From contig CAMZDY010000025.1 in the NCBI GenBank assembly GCA_947305585.1, positions 1-13,617 of the forward strand: 13,617 nt of DNA. Reading direction: 5' to 3'. The notes under the pieces are model-generated. The model was not told the DNA's origin. It saw only the letters and a program-made list of their open reading frames with translations, and did not search any database. The stretch is from an uncultured Verrucomicrobiota bacterium (lineage in GTDB: Bacteria > Verrucomicrobiota > Kiritimatiellia > RFP12 > UBA1067). The translations under genes were made by a program, and so were the position numbers. Below, one piece after another: positions 6,339 to 13,003 of the stretch (the stretch's first letter is position 1; each line of letters starts with the position of its first letter).

Positions 6339-8749
6339 CGGGGTCGAAGTTCCAAGGCAGACGGCTCAAGCTGGAGATCCGGGGCGCGTCCCATGCAAGG
6401 GAAATCGGGATGCGGCTCGAAGGTTTCCCGTCCGGCTTCCGGTTGGACGAAGCGGCGCTCAAGGCGTTCATGGAGCGGAGGGCGCCGGGACGGGACGAGA
6501 CCAGCACCGCCCGAAAGGAGCCGGACGCGCCGGAGTTCCTGTCGGGACTGGACGCGACGGGCACGACCAACGGGGAGACGATCGATGCGAGGATCGTCAA
6601 CCGCGATTGCCGCAGCGGCGATTATGCGTCCGTGAAGAGCGTGCCGCGTCCCGGCCACAGCGACTATCCGGTGTGGGTGAAGACGGGGACGATTCCGGCC
6701 GGAGGTGGGTGCCATTCGGGACGGCTGACCGCGCCCATGTGCATCGCGGGCGGAATCTGCAAACAGTTTCTGTCCGAGCGAGGAATTACGGTCGAGGCCC
6801 GGGCGGAGCGGACGGCAGAGGAAATCCTGGCCGTGAAGTCGGAAGGCGATTCGATCGGCGGGAAGATAGTCTGCACGGCGAAAGGTCTGCCCAAGGGACT
6901 CGGCTGGGCGATGTTCGAAGGGATCGAAACGATGCTCGCCGGGGCCGTGTTCGGCATTCCCGGAGTGAAGGCGCTCTGGTTCGGCGATGGCGATAGGGCG
7001 GCCGACATGAAGGGCAGCGAGTTCAACGATGCGCTGGGCTTGGATGAGGCGGGACAGGTGACGCCGCGCACCAACCATTCGGGCGGACTTACTGGCGGAA
7101 TGACGAACGGGGCCGACGTGGTCTTCACGGTTGCGATGCGCCCCACGCCCAGCATCTATCAGGAACAGGACTCGGTGGACCTGCTGACCCGAAATGAGAC
7201 GAAACTCCAGATCAAGGGACGGCACGATCCCTGCATCGCCTTGCGGGCGGTGCCGGTGGTGGAGGCGATTGCGTCGCTTGTGATGGCCGATGCGATTCTG
7301 GACGCGGAAGCCGCCACGCCGCGCATCTGTCTCACGCTTACCGGCCAGACATTGGAAGAGAACCTTAGGCAGATAAGGGAGAACCGCGACCATATCGACA
7401 TGTGCGAGCTGCGACTCGATCTTTTGGCGAACCGGGAGGAGATGGAGACGGTAGGCGAATTTCCGTCCCAGGCCGGGATCCCCGTAATCCTCACTTTGCG
7501 GCGCGAACGCGATGGCGGCAAGTGGCCGGACGGCGACGACGAGGGACGCGCGAAGATCCTGATCGATATTTTGACGAAGGGCCAGGGATTCAAGTTCGTG
7601 GACTTGGAGGACGATTTCCGCAATCCGGAGGTGGAACAGGCCGTCAAGCGTCACGGGGCCAAGATCATCCGGTCGCTCCACGACTTTGCGGGTCCGGTCA
7701 AGGGCATCTGCGAAACGCTGACCCGGCTCAAGGGCGAGACGGGCGAAATTCCGAAAGTGGCCATGATGCCGCTGGCCCCCGACGATGTGACGGAGCTTTT
7801 CCGGAGGCTCCAGACGTTCAAGGCGTTCCCTTACATCGTTTGCGCCATGGGGCATCTCGGCAAGGTTACGCGGATTCTCGCGGGCCGGCTGGGGAGCATG
7901 CTTACCTTCGCAAGCGTGCCGGGAGCCGCTACCGCCCGGCTCGGCCATTTGACGCCTTACGAACTGGTGCGCACCTATCGCTTCCGGATGTTGACGGATT
8001 CGACGGAACTGTACGGCGTGACGGGTTGGCCGCTGGAGGTCACCGGGTCGCCGGAGCTCAACAATCTGGCGTTCGGCAACGAGCAGGAAGACAAGGTGCT
8101 GGTGCCGTTTCCGTCGAGGACCTTGGACGAATTCATCCGGTTCGCAGATACAGTTGGCATCCGGGGCTCGGCGGTTACGGTGCCGCACAAAGAGGCGGCG
8201 CGCGATTTCGTGGGGGAACTGGACGATGCGGCCAAGTCGATCGGGGCCGTGAACACGATTGTCCGGACTTTGGAGGGCTGGAAGGGCTACAACACGGACG
8301 CGCCCGGATTCGCCTCGGCCCTGTGCGCTTTTCTGGGGACGGAAAGTCTCGAAGGGAAGCGCGTACTCATCGTCGGGGCGGGCGGCGCGGCCAAGGCGGT
8401 GGCGTATGCGGTCCATAAACTCGGAGGCGACGCCATCATCTGCAACCGCACGCGGGAGAAGGCGGAGATGCTGGCGTCCAAGTATTGGTTCCGGGTGGGC
8501 AAGCTGGAAGATCTGGCCCCGGTGGACATCATCATCCAGACTACTTCGGTGGGGCTCAACTCCGGGGCGGATGCGCTAAATGGCTATTCGTTCACCGGAC
8601 AAGAGGCGCTTTTCGATCTCGTGTACCATCCGGAGGAAACAACCGCGATGCGTCGTTGCCGCGAGGCGGGAGGCCGGGCGGAGAACGGATGGCGGATGTT
8701 GGTCGACCAGGCAATCCATCAGCGGAGGATCTACCGTGAGCATGAATAA
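6335..8749 (+). CDS. Trifunctional chorismate synthase / 3-dehydroquinate dehydratase / shikimate dehydrogenase (AroC-AroD-AroE fusion)
   Basis: One 804-residue frame carries three shikimate-pathway enzymes. AroC (about residues 1-326, bases 6335-7312) makes chorismate from EPSP with reduced FMN: GASHA with His20, RPGHSD with His108, GGGCHSGRLTAP, FGDGD, GSEFND, NHSGGLTGGMTNG and GRHDPC. A type I AroD barrel (about 327-548) follows: ELRLD (Glu358, Arg360), LTLRR, SLHDF with His449, IPKVAMMP with Schiff-base Lys474, and Arg513. AroE (about 556-804) ends it: VTVPHKE with Lys619, GAVNT with Asn640, GYNTD with Asp655, GAGGAAKA (681-688), the NADP-type NRT (704-706) and Gln792. Linkers are only a few residues. 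Unusual: GESHG is GASHA, the AroD loop SAPGQ is TARLGH, and the AroE motif HSxSP is VTGSP. Main catalytic residues remain, so I expect all three activities. The start ATG 6335 overlaps the tyrA stop, with AAGGGGG at 6320-6326 upstream. Confidence 0.93.
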   Translation: MTGSKFQGRRLKLEIRGASHAREIGMRLEGFPSGFRLDEAALKAFMERRAPGRDETSTARKEPDAPEFLSGLDATGTTNGETIDARIVNRDCRSGDYASVKSVPRPGHSDYPVWVKTGTIPAGGGCHSGRLTAPMCIAGGICKQFLSERGITVEARAERTAEEILAVKSEGDSIGGKIVCTAKGLPKGLGWAMFEGIETMLAGAVFGIPGVKALWFGDGDRAADMKGSEFNDALGLDEAGQVTPRTNHSGGLTGGMTNGADVVFTVAMRPTPSIYQEQDSVDLLTRNETKLQIKGRHDPCIALRAVPVVEAIASLVMADAILDAEAATPRICLTLTGQTLEENLRQIRENRDHIDMCELRLDLLANREEMETVGEFPSQAGIPVILTLRRERDGGKWPDGDDEGRAKILIDILTKGQGFKFVDLEDDFRNPEVEQAVKRHGAKIIRSLHDFAGPVKGICETLTRLKGETGEIPKVAMMPLAPDDVTELFRRLQTFKAFPYIVCAMGHLGKVTRILAGRLGSMLTFASVPGAATARLGHLTPYELVRTYRFRMLTDSTELYGVTGWPLEVTGSPELNNLAFGNEQEDKVLVPFPSRTLDEFIRFADTVGIRGSAVTVPHKEAARDFVGELDDAAKSIGAVNTIVRTLEGWKGYNTDAPGFASALCAFLGTESLEGKRVLIVGAGGAAKAVAYAVHKLGGDAIICNRTREKAEMLASKYWFRVGKLEDLAPVDIIIQTTSVGLNSGADALNGYSFTGQEALFDLVYHPEETTAMRRCREAGGRAENGWRMLVDQAIHQRRIYREHE
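8724..8729 (+). promoter_or_regulatory. Strong ribosome binding site for the aroK-aroB fusion, inside the end of aroC-aroD-aroE
   Basis: GGAGGA lies within the last codons of the preceding gene. It is 6 bases before GTG 8736 and 12 bases before the in-frame ATG 8742. The spacing favours GTG, which makes the two genes overlap by 14 bases and couples their translation. Confidence 0.65.
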
Positions 8750-10124
8750 ACTTTTCCTCTACGGTCCGCCTGCAAGCGGCAAGACTACGGTCGGCCAGGC
8801 GCTCGCCAAGGCGTTGGGCGTGAAGTTCGTGGACACCGACCAGCTGATCTGTCAGGCCGAAGGCTGCAACATCTCCGAGATTTTCGCGACGCGCGGCGAA
8901 GCTGGATTCCGCGAGGTCGAAACCCGGGCGCTCGAGGAAGCGTGCGCCATCGAGGAAAAGTGCGTGGTGGCGCTGGGGGGCGGCACGCTCCTCAAGGACT
9001 CGAACCGGGAACTGGCGGAAAAGTCCGGCGCGGTGATATGCATCGACTCCCCCGACGACAAGGTGCTGGAGGAGCGGATTCTGGCGGGCGAGGTGGTGCG
9101 GCCTTTGGGCAACAAGGCCAAGGAACGCGCGCCCCATTACGCATCGTTCCCCATCCGGCTCGCAAGGTATTTCATGTTGGAGGATTCGCTGGTGCTGGCG
9201 GGGTCGGGACTGGCCCCGGCGATCGTGTGCGGCGAAAAGCTGGTGACGGACGAGAACGTGCTCAAACACCATCCCGAACTCGTTTCCGGCACCGTGTTCG
9301 CGATGCCGTCGGGCGAGGAGCACAAGACGCCGGATACGATCATTAAAATGTGGTCGGCGTTTGCGCAGGCGGGACTCGGCAGACGCGACCGGGTGACGGC
9401 GATCGGAGGCGGCGTGACAGGCGACATGACAGGATTCGCGGCAGCCACCTGGATGCGCGGGATCGACTGGATCAACGTGCCGACCACGCTACTTTCGATG
9501 GTGGATGCGTCCACCGGCGGCAAGACCGGGTGCGATCTTCCGGAGGGCAAGAATCTCGCGGGGGCGTTCCACAGCCCGAAGCTCGTGGTGATCGATACCG
9601 ACTTCCTCTCCACTTTGCCGCCGGAAGTCATGCGGTGCGGACTCGCGGAGATGATCAAGCATTGGGCGATCGGGGGCAAGCAGGAATTTTCGGGGACGGT
9701 GCCGAACGCGAAGGAGATCGCGGAGAATCTGTCCGTGAAGGTGGAGATCGTGCGCGAGGATCCGTTCGAGAAGCTGGGCCGTCGCATGCTGCTCAATTGC
9801 GGCCATACGATCGGGCATGCGGTTGAGAAGGAATCCGGCTACCGGCTGTCGCATGGCGAGGCGGTGGCGATCGGATGCGTGGAGGAGGCGCGGCTGGCGG
9901 TGCGGCTGGGGCTGTCCCGCGACGCCTGGGTGGAGGAGTTGAAGCGCACGTTCGAACAGGCGGGCCTCCCGACCGGATTGCCGGAAGGGATGACGCTTGA
10001 AAGTCTCCGCGCCATCATGCGGGGCGACAAGAAGCGCGCGGGCGATACTGTAACTTTCACCTTGCCTTGCGGTTGGGGCGACGTGCGGGCGGTGAAGCTG
10101 GATCTAGGGAAGGAGCTGCCGTGA
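8736..10124 (+). CDS. aroKB: Bifunctional shikimate kinase / 3-dehydroquinate synthase (AroK-AroB fusion)
   Basis: A 462-residue fusion. Shikimate kinase (about 1-148, bases 8736-9179) phosphorylates shikimate: Walker A GPPASGKT (10-17), DTD (33-35), GEAGFREVE with Arg59, GGGT (81-84) and the lid Arg122 in RPL. 3-Dehydroquinate synthase (about 150-462) makes dehydroquinate from DAHP with NAD and a metal: PSGEEHK (191-197), GGGVTGDMTGF (224-234), DASTGGKTG (257-265), and metal ligands Glu305 (GLAEMIK), His357 (NCGHT) and His373 (SHGEA). The two histidines are 16 apart, as in the Aspergillus enzyme (271 and 287), but the Glu-to-His distance is 52, not 77. Parts of the AroB N-terminal lobe are also shortened. 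I recall an AroK-AroB fusion of the same order in Thermotoga maritima. The frame is open upstream to 8580, but that part is a shadow of AroE; GTG 8736 is chosen by its ribosome site. aroA overlaps by GTGA. Confidence 0.93.
   Translation: MSMNKLFLYGPPASGKTTVGQALAKALGVKFVDTDQLICQAEGCNISEIFATRGEAGFREVETRALEEACAIEEKCVVALGGGTLLKDSNRELAEKSGAVICIDSPDDKVLEERILAGEVVRPLGNKAKERAPHYASFPIRLARYFMLEDSLVLAGSGLAPAIVCGEKLVTDENVLKHHPELVSGTVFAMPSGEEHKTPDTIIKMWSAFAQAGLGRRDRVTAIGGGVTGDMTGFAAATWMRGIDWINVPTTLLSMVDASTGGKTGCDLPEGKNLAGAFHSPKLVVIDTDFLSTLPPEVMRCGLAEMIKHWAIGGKQEFSGTVPNAKEIAENLSVKVEIVREDPFEKLGRRMLLNCGHTIGHAVEKESGYRLSHGEAVAIGCVEEARLAVRLGLSRDAWVEELKRTFEQAGLPTGLPEGMTLESLRAIMRGDKKRAGDTVTFTLPCGWGDVRAVKLDLGKELP
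10108..10115 (+). promoter_or_regulatory. Ribosome binding site that decides the aroA start
   Basis: GGAAGGAG sits 5 bases before GTG 10121. The aroA frame is open further upstream to 10067, but only GTG 10121 has a good ribosome site, and it places the conserved PVSKSHLHR motif at residues 15-23. It forms a GTGA overlap with the aroB stop. Confidence 0.6.
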
Positions 10125-11194
10125 CACTCCTCCCCGGCAAAAGACGCGGCGCGGTGAGAGCGCCTGTTTCGAAAAGCCATCTGCACCGGCTTTTGATCGC
10201 GGCGTTCCTGCACGATCCGAAGCGCATATTCGAGGCGGATCCGTCCGACTCGGCCGATATCGCGGCCACCAAGCGTTGCCTTAACGCGATGGCGCAGGCG
10301 GGGGATAACCGTTCGCCGATACTCGATTGCGGCGAAAGCGGTTCCACGTTGCGCTTTCTGGCGCCGGTGGCGGTTGCATTGGGGTTCCGTCCGGAATTCA
10401 AGAAGGCGGGGCGTCTGGGCAGCCGGCCGATGATCGAGTATGCCCAGCTGGAGCCGGGGGTGCACGAGCTCGCAGGCAACGTTTCTTCGCAATACGTGAC
10501 GGGGCTCCTTTTTGCGCTTCCGGTCTTGAAGGGACCGAGCGAAATCCGCTTTTCCTCGCCGTTGGAGTCGCGCGGGTACGTGGACATGACGCTCAAGGTG
10601 GTGAGGTCGGCCGGGATCGAGGTGGAGGAGACGGCCGAGGGCGGATTCCTCGTTCCGGGCGGACAGCGGTTCGGGGAAGTGGACGTGTCCAAGCCGGAAG
10701 GGGACTGGTCGGGCGCGGCGTTTTGGCTGGGGATGGACAAGCTCGGGAGCGAAGTGTCCGTTTCGGGACTCGATGCCGACAGCGCCCAACCCGACAAGGC
10801 GATTACGGAACTGCTCGGACGCGAGCAAATCGACGTTTCCGGCTGTCCCGATATTTTCCCGGTCCTTTCCGTCGTGGCCGGAGCCTTGCCTCAGACGACG
10901 CTTTTCGCCGGAACGCGTCGGCTCAAGCTCAAGGAGTCGGACCGGACTGCGGCCATGGCCGACGTGCTTGCGCGTTTCGGAACGGAAACGCGGATGACGG
11001 AAGACACTTTTACCGTCTACGGCAAGTCGGCGCCGTTCAAGCCGGGCGCGTTCACCAGTTACGGCGATCATCGCATCGCCATGTCGATTGCGGTCGGCGC
11101 CACGATCGCCGGGGGGCCGGTGGAGCTGGACAACGCCGACTGCGCCGCCAAGAGCTACCCCGGATTTTTCCGTTTGTTCGATGCGCTCGCTTGA
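10121..11194 (+). CDS. aroA: 3-phosphoshikimate 1-carboxyvinyltransferase (EPSP synthase, AroA), short form
   Basis: Joins phosphoenolpyruvate to shikimate-3-phosphate to give EPSP, the substrate of the AroC domain two genes upstream. The product has 357 residues, about 60-70 fewer than typical AroA (E. coli 427), yet the key residues are present: Lys18, Ser19 and Arg23 in PVSKSHLHR, Arg78 in GESGSTLR, Arg102 in SRPM, SSQY (122-125), Asp244 in CPDIFPVLS, Glu272 and Arg275 in KESDR, Arg318 in GDHRIAM, and Lys344 in AKSYPGFF. Part of the shortening lies between SRPM and the VSSQY motif, where about 20 residues of the usual segment are missing. GESGST in place of GNAGT resembles clostridial AroA as I know it. 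The end overlaps the next gene by 14 bases. Confidence 0.94.
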   Translation: MTLLPGKRRGAVRAPVSKSHLHRLLIAAFLHDPKRIFEADPSDSADIAATKRCLNAMAQAGDNRSPILDCGESGSTLRFLAPVAVALGFRPEFKKAGRLGSRPMIEYAQLEPGVHELAGNVSSQYVTGLLFALPVLKGPSEIRFSSPLESRGYVDMTLKVVRSAGIEVEETAEGGFLVPGGQRFGEVDVSKPEGDWSGAAFWLGMDKLGSEVSVSGLDADSAQPDKAITELLGREQIDVSGCPDIFPVLSVVAGALPQTTLFAGTRRLKLKESDRTAAMADVLARFGTETRMTEDTFTVYGKSAPFKPGAFTSYGDHRIAMSIAVGATIAGGPVELDNADCAAKSYPGFFRLFDALA

Positions 11195-12215
11195 AGAAAT
11201 GCTGGCCTTGGAGGACGCGGACGAAGTGGCGGACCTCTATCGCGAAGCCTACCGGGTGAAGCTGGAGCATATTGGCGCCAAGGTTTCGGTGCGAGGACTC
11301 ATCGAAGCCGGGAACGTATGCGCCAAGGATTGCTTTTATTGCGGCATCCGGAAGTCCAACGCCAAAGTTCGGCGCTATCAATTAAGCGAGGATGACATCG
11401 TGTGCCTGGCCGAACAGTCCAAGAGTTTCGGCTATGCCAGCGTGGTGATCCAGTCGGGCGAGATCGAGTCGGAAGCGCACACGATGTCGGTCGAGCGCGT
11501 GCTCAAGCGACTTGCGGCGCTCGATCTGGGCGTGACGCTGTCCTTGGGCGAACAGGAGCCGGACGTCTACAAGCGTTGGCGGGATGCCGGAGCTGCGCGC
11601 TACCTCCTGAGGATCGAGACCGCGAACGAGGAGCTTTACCGGAAGCTCCATCCCGCGAACCACAGCTGGCGGCGACGATTGGAATGTCTTAGGACGCTGA
11701 GGAAGCTCGACTATCAGGTGGGGACGGGAGTCATGTGCGCCTTGCCGGGCGAAACGGTGAAAGATCTGGCCGACTCCATCCGCTTCTTCCGCGACGAAGA
11801 CGTGGACATGATCGGCATGGGTCCGTACATCCCCCATCCCGATGCGCCGCTTAAGGGCGTGGAGCCGATGACGAAGGCGGCGCGGCTGGCGTGGGGACTC
11901 AAGATGATCGCGGCGACGCGGCTCACACTCCCCCAAGTCAACATCGCAGCCGCCACTGCCTTGCAGGCGCTGGCCGACGACGGACGCGAGCAGGGGATTT
12001 TGGCCGGGGCCAACGTCATCATGCCCAATGTGACCGATGTCGAGTATCGGGCCAACTACCAACTTTATGCCGGCAAGCCTTGCCTCAACGAGAATGCCGG
12101 ACAGTGCCGGAGCTGTCTCGACCGGCGACTCGAGGCGATCGGCGAGAAAATACTCTATGGAGAGCGGGGCGACAGTCTCCGCTATTTCGAACGATGCAAA
12201 AACGCGCAGCGGTAA
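11181..12215 (+). CDS. hydE: Radical SAM protein, probable [FeFe]-hydrogenase H-cluster maturase HydE
   Basis: A 344-residue radical SAM protein of the BioB/PylB/HydE group. The SAM-cluster motif CX3CX2C is at Cys47, Cys51 and Cys54 in an N-terminal setting (VRGLIEAGNVC) typical of HydE. Further motifs are SLGEQE, YLLRIETA, KLHPANHSW, GPYIPHPDAP and AGANVIMPN. A second cysteine set near the C-terminus (Cys301, Cys309, Cys312) has the same spacing as the accessory-cluster cysteines of Thermotoga HydE (311, 319, 322). HydE works with HydF and HydG in building the 2Fe subcluster of [FeFe] hydrogenase; neither partner is in this window. I start it at ATG 11181, a 14-base overlap with aroA; ATG 11199 is a weaker possibility, and neither has a good ribosome site. 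Biotin synthase is less likely because the C-terminal BioB motifs are absent. Confidence 0.85.
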   Translation: MRSLEEMLALEDADEVADLYREAYRVKLEHIGAKVSVRGLIEAGNVCAKDCFYCGIRKSNAKVRRYQLSEDDIVCLAEQSKSFGYASVVIQSGEIESEAHTMSVERVLKRLAALDLGVTLSLGEQEPDVYKRWRDAGAARYLLRIETANEELYRKLHPANHSWRRRLECLRTLRKLDYQVGTGVMCALPGETVKDLADSIRFFRDEDVDMIGMGPYIPHPDAPLKGVEPMTKAARLAWGLKMIAATRLTLPQVNIAAATALQALADDGREQGILAGANVIMPNVTDVEYRANYQLYAGKPCLNENAGQCRSCLDRRLEAIGEKILYGERGDSLRYFERCKNAQR

Positions 12216-13003
12216 TCAACGATTTCGCCAGTTTCGGGCGGTGTTCTTTGGCGGTGTCGATTCCCATCCTCTCCGCCATGAAGGTGCAGTGCTGTCCGGT
12301 GCCTACGGCCATCTTCACCAACCATACTGGCTTTCCGAGTTTCAAGTGGACGGACTACACGGAGCACATGGACGGTTATATCGAGGAATGGCTCAAGTTG
12401 GGGCTCAAGTTCGATGCCATCCAGACCGGTTTTCTGGGGAGCGAGGCGCAGATCGACTATGTTTTCCGCTTTCTGGACGCGTTCGGCAAGGGAGCGCTCG
12501 TCTGTATCGACCCCGTGATGGGCGACTACGGCAAACTCTACTCCACCTATTCGCGCGAACTGGCGGAGTCGATGCGCCGGTTTCTGTCGGTGGCGGACGT
12601 GCTCACCCCCAATCTGACGGAGGCGTGCGTTTTGGCGGATATTCCCTACGACCCCGACATGCCGGACGCGGTGCTCGAGAAGGTGGCGCGTCACTTGAGC
12701 GCGCCCAATAACGCCAAAGTGGTCATAACCGGCATTGCGCGGGGAACGAATCTCGTCAACTACGTCTATGAAGGCGGCGCGGCCACGTTGGTGGAGACGC
12801 CGAAGCTGGGCGAGGATAGGTCCGGCACGGGCGACGTGTTCTCTTCGGTGGTGATGGGCGCGCTGATGAACGGCCAGAGCTTCCTGAACGCCGTCGACAC
12901 CGCCAACCTGTTCGTGGCGCATGCGGTCGAGGCCAGCATCCGGCACCAGGTGCCGCTCAAGGACGGCCTTGCCATCGAAGAGGTATTGGGGGATCTAGTA
13001 TGA
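12194..13003 (+). CDS. Pyridoxal/pyridoxamine kinase-like protein (PfkB/ribokinase superfamily)
   Basis: A 269-residue member of the PdxK/PdxY group, which phosphorylates B6 vitamers to make or salvage pyridoxal phosphate. The start reads INDFASFGRCSL, as in clostridial pyridoxamine kinases; TGFLGS, IDPVMGDYGKLY and TPNLTEA follow in family order, and DRSGTGDVFSS near the end holds the catalytic base Asp214 and the anion-hole GTGD. Length is normal. The thiamin kinase ThiD shares this fold, but the FGRCSL opening and VMGDYGKLY point to the PdxK/PdxY side; the exact vitamer cannot be read from sequence. It starts inside hydE (22-base overlap) with no visible ribosome site, so it probably depends on translational coupling. 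Its cofactor would be needed by the aminotransferases that finish Phe, Tyr and Leu synthesis. Confidence 0.85.
   Translation: MQKRAAVINDFASFGRCSLAVSIPILSAMKVQCCPVPTAIFTNHTGFPSFKWTDYTEHMDGYIEEWLKLGLKFDAIQTGFLGSEAQIDYVFRFLDAFGKGALVCIDPVMGDYGKLYSTYSRELAESMRRFLSVADVLTPNLTEACVLADIPYDPDMPDAVLEKVARHLSAPNNAKVVITGIARGTNLVNYVYEGGAATLVETPKLGEDRSGTGDVFSSVVMGALMNGQSFLNAVDTANLFVAHAVEASIRHQVPLKDGLAIEEVLGDLV

Noticed and set aside
7290..7340. The AroC/AroD junction as an assembly error or lost stop codon
   Set aside because: The frame stays open through both junctions, both flanking domains are intact to their last motifs, and a second tight in-frame junction (AroD/AroE) lies downstream; an artefact is possible but not the best reading.
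6203..8416. A 737-residue open frame on the minus strand opposite tyrA and aroC-aroD-aroE
   Set aside because: It is rich in Arg, His, Leu and Pro with no domain motif, as expected for the antisense shadow of a GC-rich gene; the + strand frame has clear catalytic motifs throughout.
8580..8735. A longer N-terminus for the AroK-AroB fusion
   Set aside because: This part is the shadow of the AroE C-terminus; the Walker A motif stands about 10 residues after GTG 8736, as usual for shikimate kinase, and a strong ribosome site precedes it.
11181..12215. Biotin synthase (BioB) or PylB instead of HydE
   Set aside because: The C-terminal cysteine triplet spacing (8 and 3) and motifs such as GPYIPHPDAP match HydE, and no biotin or pyrrolysine genes are nearby.
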